DNA of 64,000 nucleotides from an uncultured Latescibacterota bacterium (GTDB lineage Bacteria; Latescibacterota; UBA2968; UBA8231). The stretch spans positions 4,596,049 to 4,660,048 of the forward strand of contig OY282352.1 of NCBI GenBank assembly GCA_958295495.1, given 5' to 3'. Shown one piece after another: positions 35,360 to 44,598 of this stretch (within the stretch, counting starts at the first letter, position 1; the number at the start of each line of letters is the position of its first letter). Position numbers and translations under genes: made by a program. Below the pieces are notes generated by a model. It did not search any database and was not told where the DNA came from. It saw only the letters and a list, made by a program, of their open reading frames with translations.

Positions 35360-38300
35360 ATGAAATACGGGGCTCTGATTCAGTTTGAACCCATTGAGTC
35401 TGTGGTCCAGTTGCGAGATGCCGACGAAGCCACTGCGGCCCGGCGACTTGTCGAGACCTACGTCATATCCGAGGAGATGGCGGAAAAGCTGACGGGTTTG
35501 GTTCTTCCCCAGTTGCAGTTTAAGCAGCCCACCGACAATAAGGGGCTTCTGGTCGTAGGCAACTACGGCACGGGTAAATCCCACCTCATGGCGGTGATCT
35601 CTGCGCTTGTGGAGAATCCCGACCTTGCCTCCAGCCTCAACAACGCCGACGTGGCGGATGCTGCCGGAAAAATCGGTGGCCGGTTCAAGGTGGTCCGTAC
35701 CGAGATCGGATCCGTCACTATGTCCCTGCGAGACATCCTCGTGAAGGAACTAGAAGAGCAGCTTGGTACGCTGGGAGCAAGCTACAATTTCCCCCGCGCC
35801 GACCAAGTATCCGGCAACAAACGCTCCTTTGAAGAGATGATGAGCGCATTCCACCAAGAATTTCCAGACCACGGTCTGCTACTCGTGGTGGACGAACTGC
35901 TCGACTATCTGCGTGCCCGCAAGGACCAAGAGCTCATCTTGGATCTGAACTTCCTCCGTGAGATCGGCGAAGTCTGCAAGGACCTGCGCTTTCGCTTCAT
36001 GGCCGGCGTCCAAGAAGCTATCTTCGATAGTCCTCGTTTCTCCTTTGTGGCCGACAGCATCCGCCGCGTGAAGGATCGGTTTGAGCAAGTACTCATCGCC
36101 CGCAAAGACGTCAAGTTCGTGGTGGCGGAGCGGCTGCTCAAGAAGACAGGCGAGCAACAGGTCAAAATACGCGAATACCTTACGCCCTTCGGCAAATTCT
36201 ATGGCCAGATGAACGAGCGCTTGGATGAGTTCGTCCGCCTCTTTCCGGTGCATCCCGATTATATAGACACCTTTGAGCGGGTGAGCGCCGTGGAGAAGCG
36301 CGAGGTGTTGAAGACACTCTCTCTGGCCATGGAGAAGATTCTTGACCAAGACATGCCGGACGACCGTCCGGGGCTTATTGCTTACGACACCTACTGGACC
36401 AATCTCCGCGAGAATCCCTCGTTTCGCGCCGTACCGGACATCAAGGCGGTCATTGACTGTAGCCAAGTGCTGGAATCCCGCATCCAGCAGGCCTTCACGC
36501 GCCCGGCCTACAAGCCCATGGCGTTGCGGCTCATCCATGCCCTTTCAGTACACCGGCTTACCACCGGGGACATCTATGCCACCTTGGGCGCAACGGCCGA
36601 GGAGTTGCGGGACGAGCTTTGCCTCTATCAACCGGATATTGAGGAATTGGGCGGCGATCCGGCCGACGATCTGCTCTCGCAGGTGGAGACCGTTCTCAGG
36701 GAAATTCACAAGACGGTCAACGGTCAATTCATTTCATCGAACTCGGACAACCGGCAGTTCTATCTCGACCTAAAGAAGACCGACGACTTTGACGCGCTGA
36801 TCGAGAAGCGTGCCGAGAGCCTCGATGCCTCCCAGCTAGACCGTTACTACTACGAGGCCCTGAAACGGGTCATGGAGTGTACGGACCAGACCTACGTCAC
36901 TGGCTACAAGATCTGGCAGTACGAGCTGGAGTGGCTGGAGCGGAAGGCAGCACGGCAGGGGTATCTCTTCTTAGGTGCGCCCAACGAACGCTCCACCGCC
37001 ATCCCACCGAGGGACTTTTACCTCTATTTCATTCAGCCCTTTGATGCGCCGTATTTCAAGGATGAAAAAAACTCCGACGAGTTGTTTTTGCGGCTCTCCA
37101 ACATGGACAGCGAGTTCCGCACAGCACTCGGAAACTACGCCGCGTCCCTAGACTTGGCCTCCACGTCATCGGGGTACGCTAAGTCCACCTACGAGTCCAA
37201 GTCATCCCATTTTCTGCGGGATTTGGTGCAGTGGCTACAAAAGCAGATGACCGATGCTTTTGAGGTCACCTATCAGGGGCGCAGCAAGTCGCTCATCGAA
37301 TGGGCCAAGGGCAGATCGATCCGGGAACTGTCCGGCATCGGCTCCCATGAGCGCATCAATTTCCGCGACTTGATCAACACTATCGCCGGCGTTTGTCTGG
37401 AAGCGCATTTTGAGGACCAGGCACCTGAATATCCCTCCTTTTCGGTACTCATCACCGGAGCCAACCGGGATCAAGCCGCCCAAGCCGCACTAAGGGCCGT
37501 AGCTGGCCAAAACCGCACTAAGCAGGCGACAGCAGTACTAGATGCCCTAGAACTGCTCGATGGCGAACGCCTCGATCCTGACAAGTCCAAGTACGCCAAA
37601 CACATCCTCGGGCTGCTCGAAAAGAAGGGCCACGGCCAAGTAGTCAATCGCTCCGAACTGATTCAGGAGGACAAGGGGGTGGAGTACATGGCCAAGGGTC
37701 ATCAGCGTCTGGAGCCTGAATGGGTTGCTGTCGTCCTAGCTGCGCTGGTCTATTCCGGCGATCTGGTTCTCTCCATTCCGGGTAAGAGGTTCGACGCCAT
37801 CGGCCTGCCACAATTGGCAGGGACTGGCGTGGTAGAACTTGCGGAGTTCAAGCACATTGAACGGCCCAAAGACTGGAATCTACCGGGCCTCAAGGCCCTG
37901 TTTGAACTACTCGGTCTCACGCCCGGCTTGGCACAGCTAGTTACCCAGAACGAGGAAGACCCGGTCCGACAGTTGCAGAAAGCCATTTCCGAATCGGTGG
38001 AAAAGCTGGTGCTCCTGCAGCAGAGCCTGCAACGCGGTCTGATTTTTTGGGACCGGAATCTGTTGGCCGAGGAAGAGACGCGGAAATTCCGCGCACGACT
38101 CGATGAGACCAAGACTTTCCTAGAAACGCTCCAAGTCTATACCTCGCCCGGCAGGCTCAAGAACTTCCGCTACGACGCTCAAGAGGTCACATCCAATCGG
38201 GAGGGACTCGATTCCCTAGCTGAGATCGAATCCCTCCAAGAACTAGTGGCTGATCTCGGCCCTACTGCGTCCTTTCTCTCCACCGCCGAGGCGGTGCTGC

Positions 38301-39085
38301 CTGCGGAACACGAGTGGGTGAGCAAAACGAAGGAGGCGCGTGACGAGGCACTTGCCCAACTCGGCGATCCAGCCCAGCGCAGCGCGGACTTCCGCCAGCA
38401 GGTCCAGCGCAAATTGGCTGACCTCAAGACGGAATATCTACAGATATACTTGGGGTTACATGCTAAGGCGCGGTTGGGCGTGAACGACGACAAACGCAAG
38501 ATCGGGCTGATGGGCGACGAGCGGCTCAAGGTGCTGAAGAAGCTATCCACCATTGAGTTGATGCCGCGCCAGCACCTTACCGATTTTCAAGATCGACTAG
38601 CTGGATTGGAGAGTTGTTTTGCTCTCATAGAACAAGAGATGGACGCCGCGCCCGTCTGTCCGCATTGTGGCTTCAAACCTAGCGCGGAACTGGCCACCGA
38701 TTCTGTGGAAATAGTGCTGGACGATTTGGACGACGAACTAGACGCGCTGCTGACTAGCTGGACCCAGACGCTACTGACCAACTTAGAGGACCCGACTACA
38801 GAGGCCGACCTAGACCTGCTCAAGCCCGAATCGAAGAATCTGGTGAACGACTTCATCGAGAAGCAAGCCTTGCCGAACGAGTTCGACCAGGGCTTCATCC
38901 ATGCCTTGGGCGAGGTGTTTTCCGGGCTCCAGAAGGTACCGGTCAAGACCGATAACCTGCGCGCTGCACTGCTCTCCGGCGGTTCACCGGCAACGCCAGC
39001 GGAAATGAAGAAGCGATTTGAGGGCTACTTGGACGAACTCACGAGAGGGAAGGCTTCCGACAAGGTAAGGATCGTATTGGAATGA
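35360..39085 (+). CDS. brxC: DUF6079-family BrxC-like ATPase (BREX type 3)
   Basis: 1241 aa. N-terminal P-loop VVGNYGTGKSHLM (about 66-78) and Walker B LLLVVDELLDYL (about 172-183). Long helical and coiled regions in the second half (for example EAVLPAEHEWVSKTKEARDE) lead to a CPHCGFKP zinc-ribbon-like knuckle near residue 1100. Length and architecture match the large ATPase of BREX-3 (DUF6079), the central motor of the system. It lies 34 bp after brxF and 17 bp before the broken AlbA_2 gene, all on one strand, so brxF-brxC are probably one transcript. Confidence 0.8.
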   Translation: MKYGALIQFEPIESVVQLRDADEATAARRLVETYVISEEMAEKLTGLVLPQLQFKQPTDNKGLLVVGNYGTGKSHLMAVISALVENPDLASSLNNADVADAAGKIGGRFKVVRTEIGSVTMSLRDILVKELEEQLGTLGASYNFPRADQVSGNKRSFEEMMSAFHQEFPDHGLLLVVDELLDYLRARKDQELILDLNFLREIGEVCKDLRFRFMAGVQEAIFDSPRFSFVADSIRRVKDRFEQVLIARKDVKFVVAERLLKKTGEQQVKIREYLTPFGKFYGQMNERLDEFVRLFPVHPDYIDTFERVSAVEKREVLKTLSLAMEKILDQDMPDDRPGLIAYDTYWTNLRENPSFRAVPDIKAVIDCSQVLESRIQQAFTRPAYKPMALRLIHALSVHRLTTGDIYATLGATAEELRDELCLYQPDIEELGGDPADDLLSQVETVLREIHKTVNGQFISSNSDNRQFYLDLKKTDDFDALIEKRAESLDASQLDRYYYEALKRVMECTDQTYVTGYKIWQYELEWLERKAARQGYLFLGAPNERSTAIPPRDFYLYFIQPFDAPYFKDEKNSDELFLRLSNMDSEFRTALGNYAASLDLASTSSGYAKSTYESKSSHFLRDLVQWLQKQMTDAFEVTYQGRSKSLIEWAKGRSIRELSGIGSHERINFRDLINTIAGVCLEAHFEDQAPEYPSFSVLITGANRDQAAQAALRAVAGQNRTKQATAVLDALELLDGERLDPDKSKYAKHILGLLEKKGHGQVVNRSELIQEDKGVEYMAKGHQRLEPEWVAVVLAALVYSGDLVLSIPGKRFDAIGLPQLAGTGVVELAEFKHIERPKDWNLPGLKALFELLGLTPGLAQLVTQNEEDPVRQLQKAISESVEKLVLLQQSLQRGLIFWDRNLLAEEETRKFRARLDETKTFLETLQVYTSPGRLKNFRYDAQEVTSNREGLDSLAEIESLQELVADLGPTASFLSTAEAVLPAEHEWVSKTKEARDEALAQLGDPAQRSADFRQQVQRKLADLKTEYLQIYLGLHAKARLGVNDDKRKIGLMGDERLKVLKKLSTIELMPRQHLTDFQDRLAGLESCFALIEQEMDAAPVCPHCGFKPSAELATDSVEIVLDDLDDELDALLTSWTQTLLTNLEDPTTEADLDLLKPESKNLVNDFIEKQALPNEFDQGFIHALGEVFSGLQKVPVKTDNLRAALLSGGSPATPAEMKKRFEGYLDELTRGKASDKVRIVLE

Positions 39086-39102
39086 CGCCAAGGGGTATGA
39101 AT

Positions 39103-40507
39103 ATGACCAAGCACGAACTGATCGCTAAGATCAGCAGATATGAGTGGAACGACGTTGAGTGCAAGAAAGCTCAAAGAGGCGTTCCTGATGATGCTTATAA
39201 AACCGTTTCCGCTTTTTCCAACTCCTATTCCTACTCGTGCGGCTGTTTTGTTATTCGGCAAAGGGCGTTACATTCGTCAGATCCTTCCTCGGGGGGTTGT
39301 GGATTACCAGAGAATTGATGTTCCTTTTGAACAATGGTCACCGGAAAATCGTTGGCACGACCGGATTGTGGTTGAGGAGAATATCGTCCAAGCTTGGCAG
39401 ATTATAGTGGAAAAGTACATGCGCTTGGCAGAGAGGCCATTTTCTATCGACAGTGCAACCTTGCGCCGTCACGATGACCCGCCCGATTACATCTCTTTCC
39501 GCGAAGCTGCTATCAATCTCTTGATCCACCAAGATTACGGTGATCGTACACGCAAACCTGTTATCAAGATATTCGCGGATCGGACTGTATTCTGGAATCC
39601 GGGGGATGCCTTTGGCACCGTGGACCAGCTTCTGGAGCCAACAGAAAAGGAGGTCCGCAATCCGGCCATCGTAAGCGCCTTTCGCAGAATCGGTCTGAGC
39701 GATCAGGCGGGGACTGGGATGCGTTCCATTTTTAGAAACTGGCGGCAGCTTGGATATATTCCCCCTGCTATCAGGAATGATAAGACCGAGAAGGTATTCG
39801 AGCTTGTTTTGTTCAAGGAACCCTTACTTACTGAACGTCAAAGAATTTTTCAGGCCCAGTTAGGAGTGAGTCTGTCTGAACAGGAAGCATCGGTTTTTGC
39901 TCATGCTTGTCGATCAGATGAAATCACTCTCACGGACACGAAGGCGGTCATCGGGGCTGGAAATCGAGAGGCTAGAGCAGTACTCAACCGATTGGTGACG
40001 ATGGCCTTACTGCGTGAAGTTAAAATAGGTGTCTTATGGGATGTGGTAGAACATTTGAAGAGACCATTGCGCTCTATTGACCAAGCTACTGACCAACCCG
40101 GCGACCTTGAGGAGAACTTGGTCAGTGACCAACCCGGCGACCTTGAGGAGAACTTGGTCAGTGACCAACCCGGCGACCTTGAGGAGAACTTGGTCAGTGA
40201 CCAACCCGGCGACCTTGAGGAGAACTTGGGCACTCCTCTGTTGACCAACCTGACTGACCACCAACGAAAGATTATCGAGCTTTGTGAGGTTTCCCGAAAA
40301 CAGGCCGACCTCATGCGAGAGATCGGACTTACTCATCGCACCTTCTTTCGACGGAAACACCTAGAACCGCTTATCCGAGCCAAACTGATTCGCATGACAC
40401 ACCCGGACGAGACAAACCATCCGAACCAAGCCTATGTAGTGACGGAGGCTGGATTAGGGCTTTTAACCTCGTGGAAGGCTGATGCTGAGAGTGGAGAGAG
40501 AGAATGA
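39103..40507 (+). pseudogene. AlbA_2 (Schlafen/RecG-like) DNA-binding protein, internally deleted and frameshifted
   Basis: The first 40 codons from 39103 (EWNDVECKKAQRGVPDDAYK, then TVSAFSN) are the start of an AlbA_2 domain. Near 39222-39235 the frame breaks and the sequence jumps, one frame over, to PTRAAVLLFGKGRYIRQ and the HATPase-like C-terminal half (ISFREAAINLLIHQDYG, GLSDQAGTGM). Most of the AlbA_2 domain and the linker to the C-terminal half are thus missing. The C-terminal half (from about 39230, ORF start 39140) stays open to 40507 and might be expressed. It carries four copies of DQPGDLEENLVS and a C-terminal winged helix (QADLMREIGLTHRTFFRRK). It separates brxC from pglX. Confidence 0.7.
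40091..40234 (+). repeat. 36-bp tandem repeat, four units, each joint forming a TTGGTCAGTGACCAA dyad
   Basis: Four near-identical 36-bp units encode DQPGDLEENLVS (last unit ends LGT). At each joint the DNA reads TTGGTCA-G-TGACCAA, a perfect 7-bp dyad. This matches the linker region of AlbA_2 proteins, which often repeats DQ/GQ units, and it resembles the half-site ACTTGGTCACTGA found 290 bp downstream at 40529-40541. Confidence 0.9.
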
Positions 40508-40549
40508 GTCGGACCTGTACGGCAAAAAACTTGGTCACTGAAAAGGCTC

Positions 40550-40604
40550 ACTTGTGTAGTGTACAAGTATGGACTAAGGGCAGTAACTTGTTCACTGGAC
40601 ATGT
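40550..40604. promoter_or_regulatory. Paired 19-bp dyads upstream of pglX
   Basis: Site 1 at 40550-40568 is ACTTGT-GTAGTGT-ACAAGT (perfect arms). Site 2 at 40586-40604 is ACTTGT-TCACTGG-ACATGT (one arm mismatch). Starts are 36 bp apart. A weaker half-site, ACTTGGTCACTGA, precedes them at 40529. They end 22 bp before the methyltransferase start at 40626, in the promoter position. The architecture is the same as at 33410-33465. Confidence 0.5.
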
Positions 40605-40625
40605 TGACTTAAAAATAGGATAAGA

Positions 40626-43409
40626 ATGGCTGACAACTATAAAAAGAATCTATCGAACTTGGACTCTTCCGCTAAGTCGCAGGGGCCTGTGGAATGCTTA
40701 GGCATGACCTTTGAAAACGACGAGAAACGCCGGGAGTATTTCTTGGGGAAGCTGCGCGAGAAGCTCAAGGACCCAGAGTTTCGCAAGATCGAGGGGTTCC
40801 CGATTGGCGAAGACGAGGACATCCTGGCACTGTCTGATCCGCCGTATTATACCGCTTGCCCGAATCCGTTTATTGGAGGTTTTATCAAGCACTATGGGAA
40901 GCCGTACGATCCAGAGACGGATGATTACCACAGGGAGCCATTTGCTTCGGATGTGAGCGAGGGGAAACAGAACCCTGTTTGCATGGCCCACACGTATCAC
41001 ACTAAGGTCCCCTATAAGGCTATTGTTCGTTACATATTGAACTACACTGATCCAGGAGATATAGTCCTCGATTGCTTCGCTGGTTCGGGCATGACAGGGG
41101 TTGCAGCACAAGTGTGCGCGTCTCCTCCCGGAGATCTCTGGCAGCCAGTCGTAAAATATCAGGATAAGACAGATCGTGAACATCGGGGAATTCGTCATGC
41201 TGTGATGATTGACCTTTCTCCCTTTGCGACGTTCTTGTCGCGCAATTTTAACTCATGTCTTGACGTAAAAACTTTTCGCTCTGATGCGAATGTGCTTATT
41301 TCTGACACGGAAGCTCGGTGGTCCTGGATGTATGAAACAAACCACCCACAAGATAATCGCAAAGGCACTATCGAATATAGTCTTTGGACGGACGTGGTTT
41401 TTTGCGAATGTGGGGACGAAGTACATCTCTGGAGTCCCTTTTTATCCTCCAAAACAAACGGGTTTGTATCTGAGCTGTTGTGTCCTAGATGCGGAAGGGA
41501 AATAAAGAAAAGGTTATCGAAAAGAGCACACAAGACTGTTTGGGACGATCAATTAAATCGTTCGTTGACTCAGAATCGGCAAGACTTAGTACTTATTCAG
41601 GCTCGTTTTGGGAATCAGATAATTTCAAAACCACCTAGCGATTACGACGTACGGCTTCTTGTCAGTATTCATGACACCCCAATCCCTTCCAACACACCCA
41701 TTTACCCTATGATGTTCAACAGCGGACAATGGGGTGATATGTTTAGATCAGGGATTCACTTTGGAATTAGTCATGTGCATCATTTTTGGACGAGGCGTAA
41801 CCTTATAGTTCTTGCCAACCTTTTTGAATCTGCGAAACGCTCATCCAATCGACTCGAAATGATGTTCTTATGCACATCATTTGCTGTTAAGACTGGAAGT
41901 CGGATGCATAATGTCGGATTTAAAGGCGGGCGTATCAACCTTGCTGGACAAACTTACAACACTCTTCAATTTCCGAGTGTTTCTGCAGAAAGAAACATAT
42001 TCTCCTTAGCACGTGGAAAAATTGATGACCTTCTTGCCGTGTTTGAATTGCCAAAGGAGCAGGAAGCTGTAATCACTAGTACTCAGTCTGGAACTTCTTT
42101 TAGATATATTCCAGATAATAGCATAGATTACGTCTTTGTAGATCCGCCATTCGGTGACAACATCATCTATTCTGAACTTAGCTTCCTCTATGAATCATGG
42201 CTTAGAATTTTCACTAAACAGGATTACGAGGCGATCATATCAAAAAAACAAGACAAGCATCTTGGTGAGTACAAGAGGCTTATAGTAGAATCATTTCAAG
42301 AGATATTTCGAGTACTCAAACCAGGACGATGGATAACCGTTGCATTCCATAACAGCAAGAATGCTGTATGGAATGCAATACAAGAAGCACTGGGTATAGC
42401 AGGATTCATCATCGCTGACGTCAGAACACTGGACAAGGGACAGGGAACATATAAGCAGATGACAACTGCTGGTGCCGTCAAACAAGATCTGGTCATATCT
42501 GCATATAAACCAAACGAAGGATTAGAACAGCGATTTGAACTTGAAGCAGGCACCGAAGAAGGCGTCTGGGATTTCGCTCGTACACACTTGAGACAACTTC
42601 CGGTGTTCGTTTCCAACGACGCTCAAGCTGAGGTCATTGCCGAGCGCCAGAATTTCCTCCTCTTCGACCGTATGGTTGCCTTCCATGTCCAGCGCGGTGT
42701 AACTGTTCCTATGTCAGCAGCGGAGTTTTATGCCGGTTTGGAACAACGCTTTCCTTCGCGTGACGGTATGTATTTCCTGCCCAGCCAAGCTGCCGAGTAC
42801 GATAAGAAGCGGATGACGGTCAAGGAGGTTCTCCAGCTTCAACTTTTCGTTTCTGACGAGGCATCGGCCATCCAGTGGCTCAAGCAGCAGCTTATCAAGA
42901 AGCCTCAGACCTTCCAAGACATCCATCCACAGTTCTTGAAGGAAATCGGGGGTTGGCAGAGGCATGAAAAGGCTCTGGAGCTTTCCGTACTGCTTGGAGA
43001 GAACTTCCTGCGCTACGACGGCAAGGGCGAAGTGCCCAGCCAGATTCACAGCTATCTTTCGTCGAACTTCAAGGAACTCCGCAACTTGGCCAATGACAAC
43101 CCATCGCTCAAGACCAAGGCTAAGGATCGCTGGTATGTACCCGACCCGAACAAGGCCGGTGACTTGGAGAAGCTGCGCGAACGAACCCTGATGCGAGAAT
43201 TTGAAGAATATAGAGAATCCAAACAGAGGCGATTGAAAGTATTTCGCCTAGAAGCCGTCCGCGCTGGATTCAAAAAGGCATGGCAGGAACGCGACTACGC
43301 TACTATAATAGCTGTCGCAGAGAAAATCCCAGAGAGGATCCTTCAAGAGGATTCTAAGCTCCTCATGTGGTATGACCAAGCGTTGACGCGCACGGGAGAG
43401 GATGGATGA
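40626..43409 (+). CDS. pglX: BREX-3 adenine-specific DNA methyltransferase (PglX type)
   Basis: 927 aa. An N-terminal LSDPPYYTACPNPF (about 69-82) precedes the AdoMet-binding motif I VLDCFAGSGMTGVAAQ (about 148-162). A zinc-ribbon-like pair of CxC/CxxC knuckles lies at about 258-295 (CECGDEVHLWSPF, LCPRCGREIKK), and a second DPP motif, VFVDPPFGDNI, near residue 503. The helical C-terminal third includes RHEKALELSVLLGENFL. Both DPP motifs fit a modification enzyme with DUF1156-like organisation, as PglXI in type 3 BREX. Methylation marks self DNA for the system. The middle of the gene (about 41.25-42.6 kb) is markedly AT-richer than the ends, suggesting a mosaic gene. Confidence 0.78.
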   Translation: MADNYKKNLSNLDSSAKSQGPVECLGMTFENDEKRREYFLGKLREKLKDPEFRKIEGFPIGEDEDILALSDPPYYTACPNPFIGGFIKHYGKPYDPETDDYHREPFASDVSEGKQNPVCMAHTYHTKVPYKAIVRYILNYTDPGDIVLDCFAGSGMTGVAAQVCASPPGDLWQPVVKYQDKTDREHRGIRHAVMIDLSPFATFLSRNFNSCLDVKTFRSDANVLISDTEARWSWMYETNHPQDNRKGTIEYSLWTDVVFCECGDEVHLWSPFLSSKTNGFVSELLCPRCGREIKKRLSKRAHKTVWDDQLNRSLTQNRQDLVLIQARFGNQIISKPPSDYDVRLLVSIHDTPIPSNTPIYPMMFNSGQWGDMFRSGIHFGISHVHHFWTRRNLIVLANLFESAKRSSNRLEMMFLCTSFAVKTGSRMHNVGFKGGRINLAGQTYNTLQFPSVSAERNIFSLARGKIDDLLAVFELPKEQEAVITSTQSGTSFRYIPDNSIDYVFVDPPFGDNIIYSELSFLYESWLRIFTKQDYEAIISKKQDKHLGEYKRLIVESFQEIFRVLKPGRWITVAFHNSKNAVWNAIQEALGIAGFIIADVRTLDKGQGTYKQMTTAGAVKQDLVISAYKPNEGLEQRFELEAGTEEGVWDFARTHLRQLPVFVSNDAQAEVIAERQNFLLFDRMVAFHVQRGVTVPMSAAEFYAGLEQRFPSRDGMYFLPSQAAEYDKKRMTVKEVLQLQLFVSDEASAIQWLKQQLIKKPQTFQDIHPQFLKEIGGWQRHEKALELSVLLGENFLRYDGKGEVPSQIHSYLSSNFKELRNLANDNPSLKTKAKDRWYVPDPNKAGDLEKLRERTLMREFEEYRESKQRRLKVFRLEAVRAGFKKAWQERDYATIIAVAEKIPERILQEDSKLLMWYDQALTRTGEDG

Positions 43410-43466
43410 TGGGTAGAAGTCACTTTTGCTCGACGAAAATCGCAGTGCCCAAGTGAGAAGGTCCAA

Positions 43467-44228
43467 ATGAATCCGATAGAGTTAAAAAATAAGCCGTTGG
43501 TTGAAGCCATTCTCGAATTCAAGTGGGAACTGCCAGCCCAGGCAGATCCTCATTACAGGCTGTTGCTCGGGCGCTTTTCAGAAAAGGTGGAGAGCGATTA
43601 TCCCTTCCACGAGCCGCTCCCAACCACCCAAATTCCCGATGCTATGGTAGCGCACATGCCACAGCATCGTTTCCGTACTTCAGAAGAGGAATGGCCACTT
43701 ATTCAAATTGGTCCTGGACTAATGACTGTGAACGAAACCGAGGGCTACACATGGAGTGATTTCAAGCAACGCTGCGACAAGGCTGTTAGAAGCCTTTTCA
43801 ATGCCCATCCGGCCAAGGAACAGTTCAATGCTCAAGACTTGACGCTTCGCTACATAGATGCCGTGGACGTGGATTTTAGTCAGGATAGTGTCTTCAATTT
43901 TCTTCAGGATAAAATGAAGACAAGCATCTCCCTACCCGATGGCCTGTTCGTCGGCGGACAAGTTAAGAAGAATCCGGCGGCTTTTAACTGGCAGACGTCT
44001 TTTCCCGCCGATGATCCTGTTGGCATTATTACTTTGCGATTCGCCATTGGGAGCCATATGAACAAACCTGCCTTGATATGGGAGACTTTGGTTCAGACAG
44101 CAAGCGGACACATTCCTACAATACCCGATGGCTTTTCAAAGTGGATAGATAAGGCCCACGACTTAACAGACGCCTGGTTCTTTAGATTGATTGATGGCGA
44201 ACTGAAAGAGAGGTTCTCCGGTGAGTAA
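43467..44228 (+). CDS. TIGR04255-family protein
   Basis: 253 aa beginning NPIELKNKPLVEAILEFKWEL, the signature opening of TIGR04255 proteins, with LTLRYIDAVDVDF and a closing WIDKAHDLTDAWFFRLIDGEL that are also characteristic (HDxxxxxF). The biochemical role is unknown; the family is frequent in defence islands. AGAAGG precedes the ATG. Its last codons overlap the GTG of the next gene, so the three genes at 43467-45230 form a coupled set inserted between pglX and pglZ, where BREX-3 usually has the BrxHII helicase. Confidence 0.75.
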   Translation: MNPIELKNKPLVEAILEFKWELPAQADPHYRLLLGRFSEKVESDYPFHEPLPTTQIPDAMVAHMPQHRFRTSEEEWPLIQIGPGLMTVNETEGYTWSDFKQRCDKAVRSLFNAHPAKEQFNAQDLTLRYIDAVDVDFSQDSVFNFLQDKMKTSISLPDGLFVGGQVKKNPAAFNWQTSFPADDPVGIITLRFAIGSHMNKPALIWETLVQTASGHIPTIPDGFSKWIDKAHDLTDAWFFRLIDGELKERFSGE

Positions 44229-44598
44229 CAATCTTGCAACTATCGACCTCCAAGTAGAATCGTCAGAAATGGATGTTTCCGCATCGAGTGCTTGGAGCAA
44301 AAGCTACGTCAAAAGGCCAGAGACTAGCTGGAATCGGCGAGTGGGGCAGGTTGCAGGAATGGTTCTGGTAACTGTGGCATCCCCTGCTACTGCTGTCCCT
44401 GACTACTGGTTTTTGGACAGACGGAGACTCGATGCGTCCACGATCGCCTTGGTTCTTGACGGTGTGATAGGAAGGCCAATCTCGCGTACAGAAGCACTGC
44501 AAATCGCTCGTCAAATCATCGAAAGTGCTGAACAGGAACGTATCCAACTGGCCGAGTGGGAAGCGAAACGAGGCATTCAGTGGGAGGAGGTCAAATGA
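44221..44598 (+). CDS. Small hypothetical protein coupled to TIGR04255 gene
   Basis: 125 aa from GTG 44221, overlapping the TIGR04255 stop by 8 bp and the next gene's start by 4 bp (ATGA). The middle has a weakly hydrophobic stretch (VAGMVLVTVASPATAVPDYWF) and the C-terminus is helical (SRTEALQIARQIIESAEQER). No named domain was recognised. Overlap on both sides supports translation and joint function. Confidence 0.6.
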   Translation: MSNNLATIDLQVESSEMDVSASSAWSKSYVKRPETSWNRRVGQVAGMVLVTVASPATAVPDYWFLDRRRLDASTIALVLDGVIGRPISRTEALQIARQIIESAEQERIQLAEWEAKRGIQWEEVK

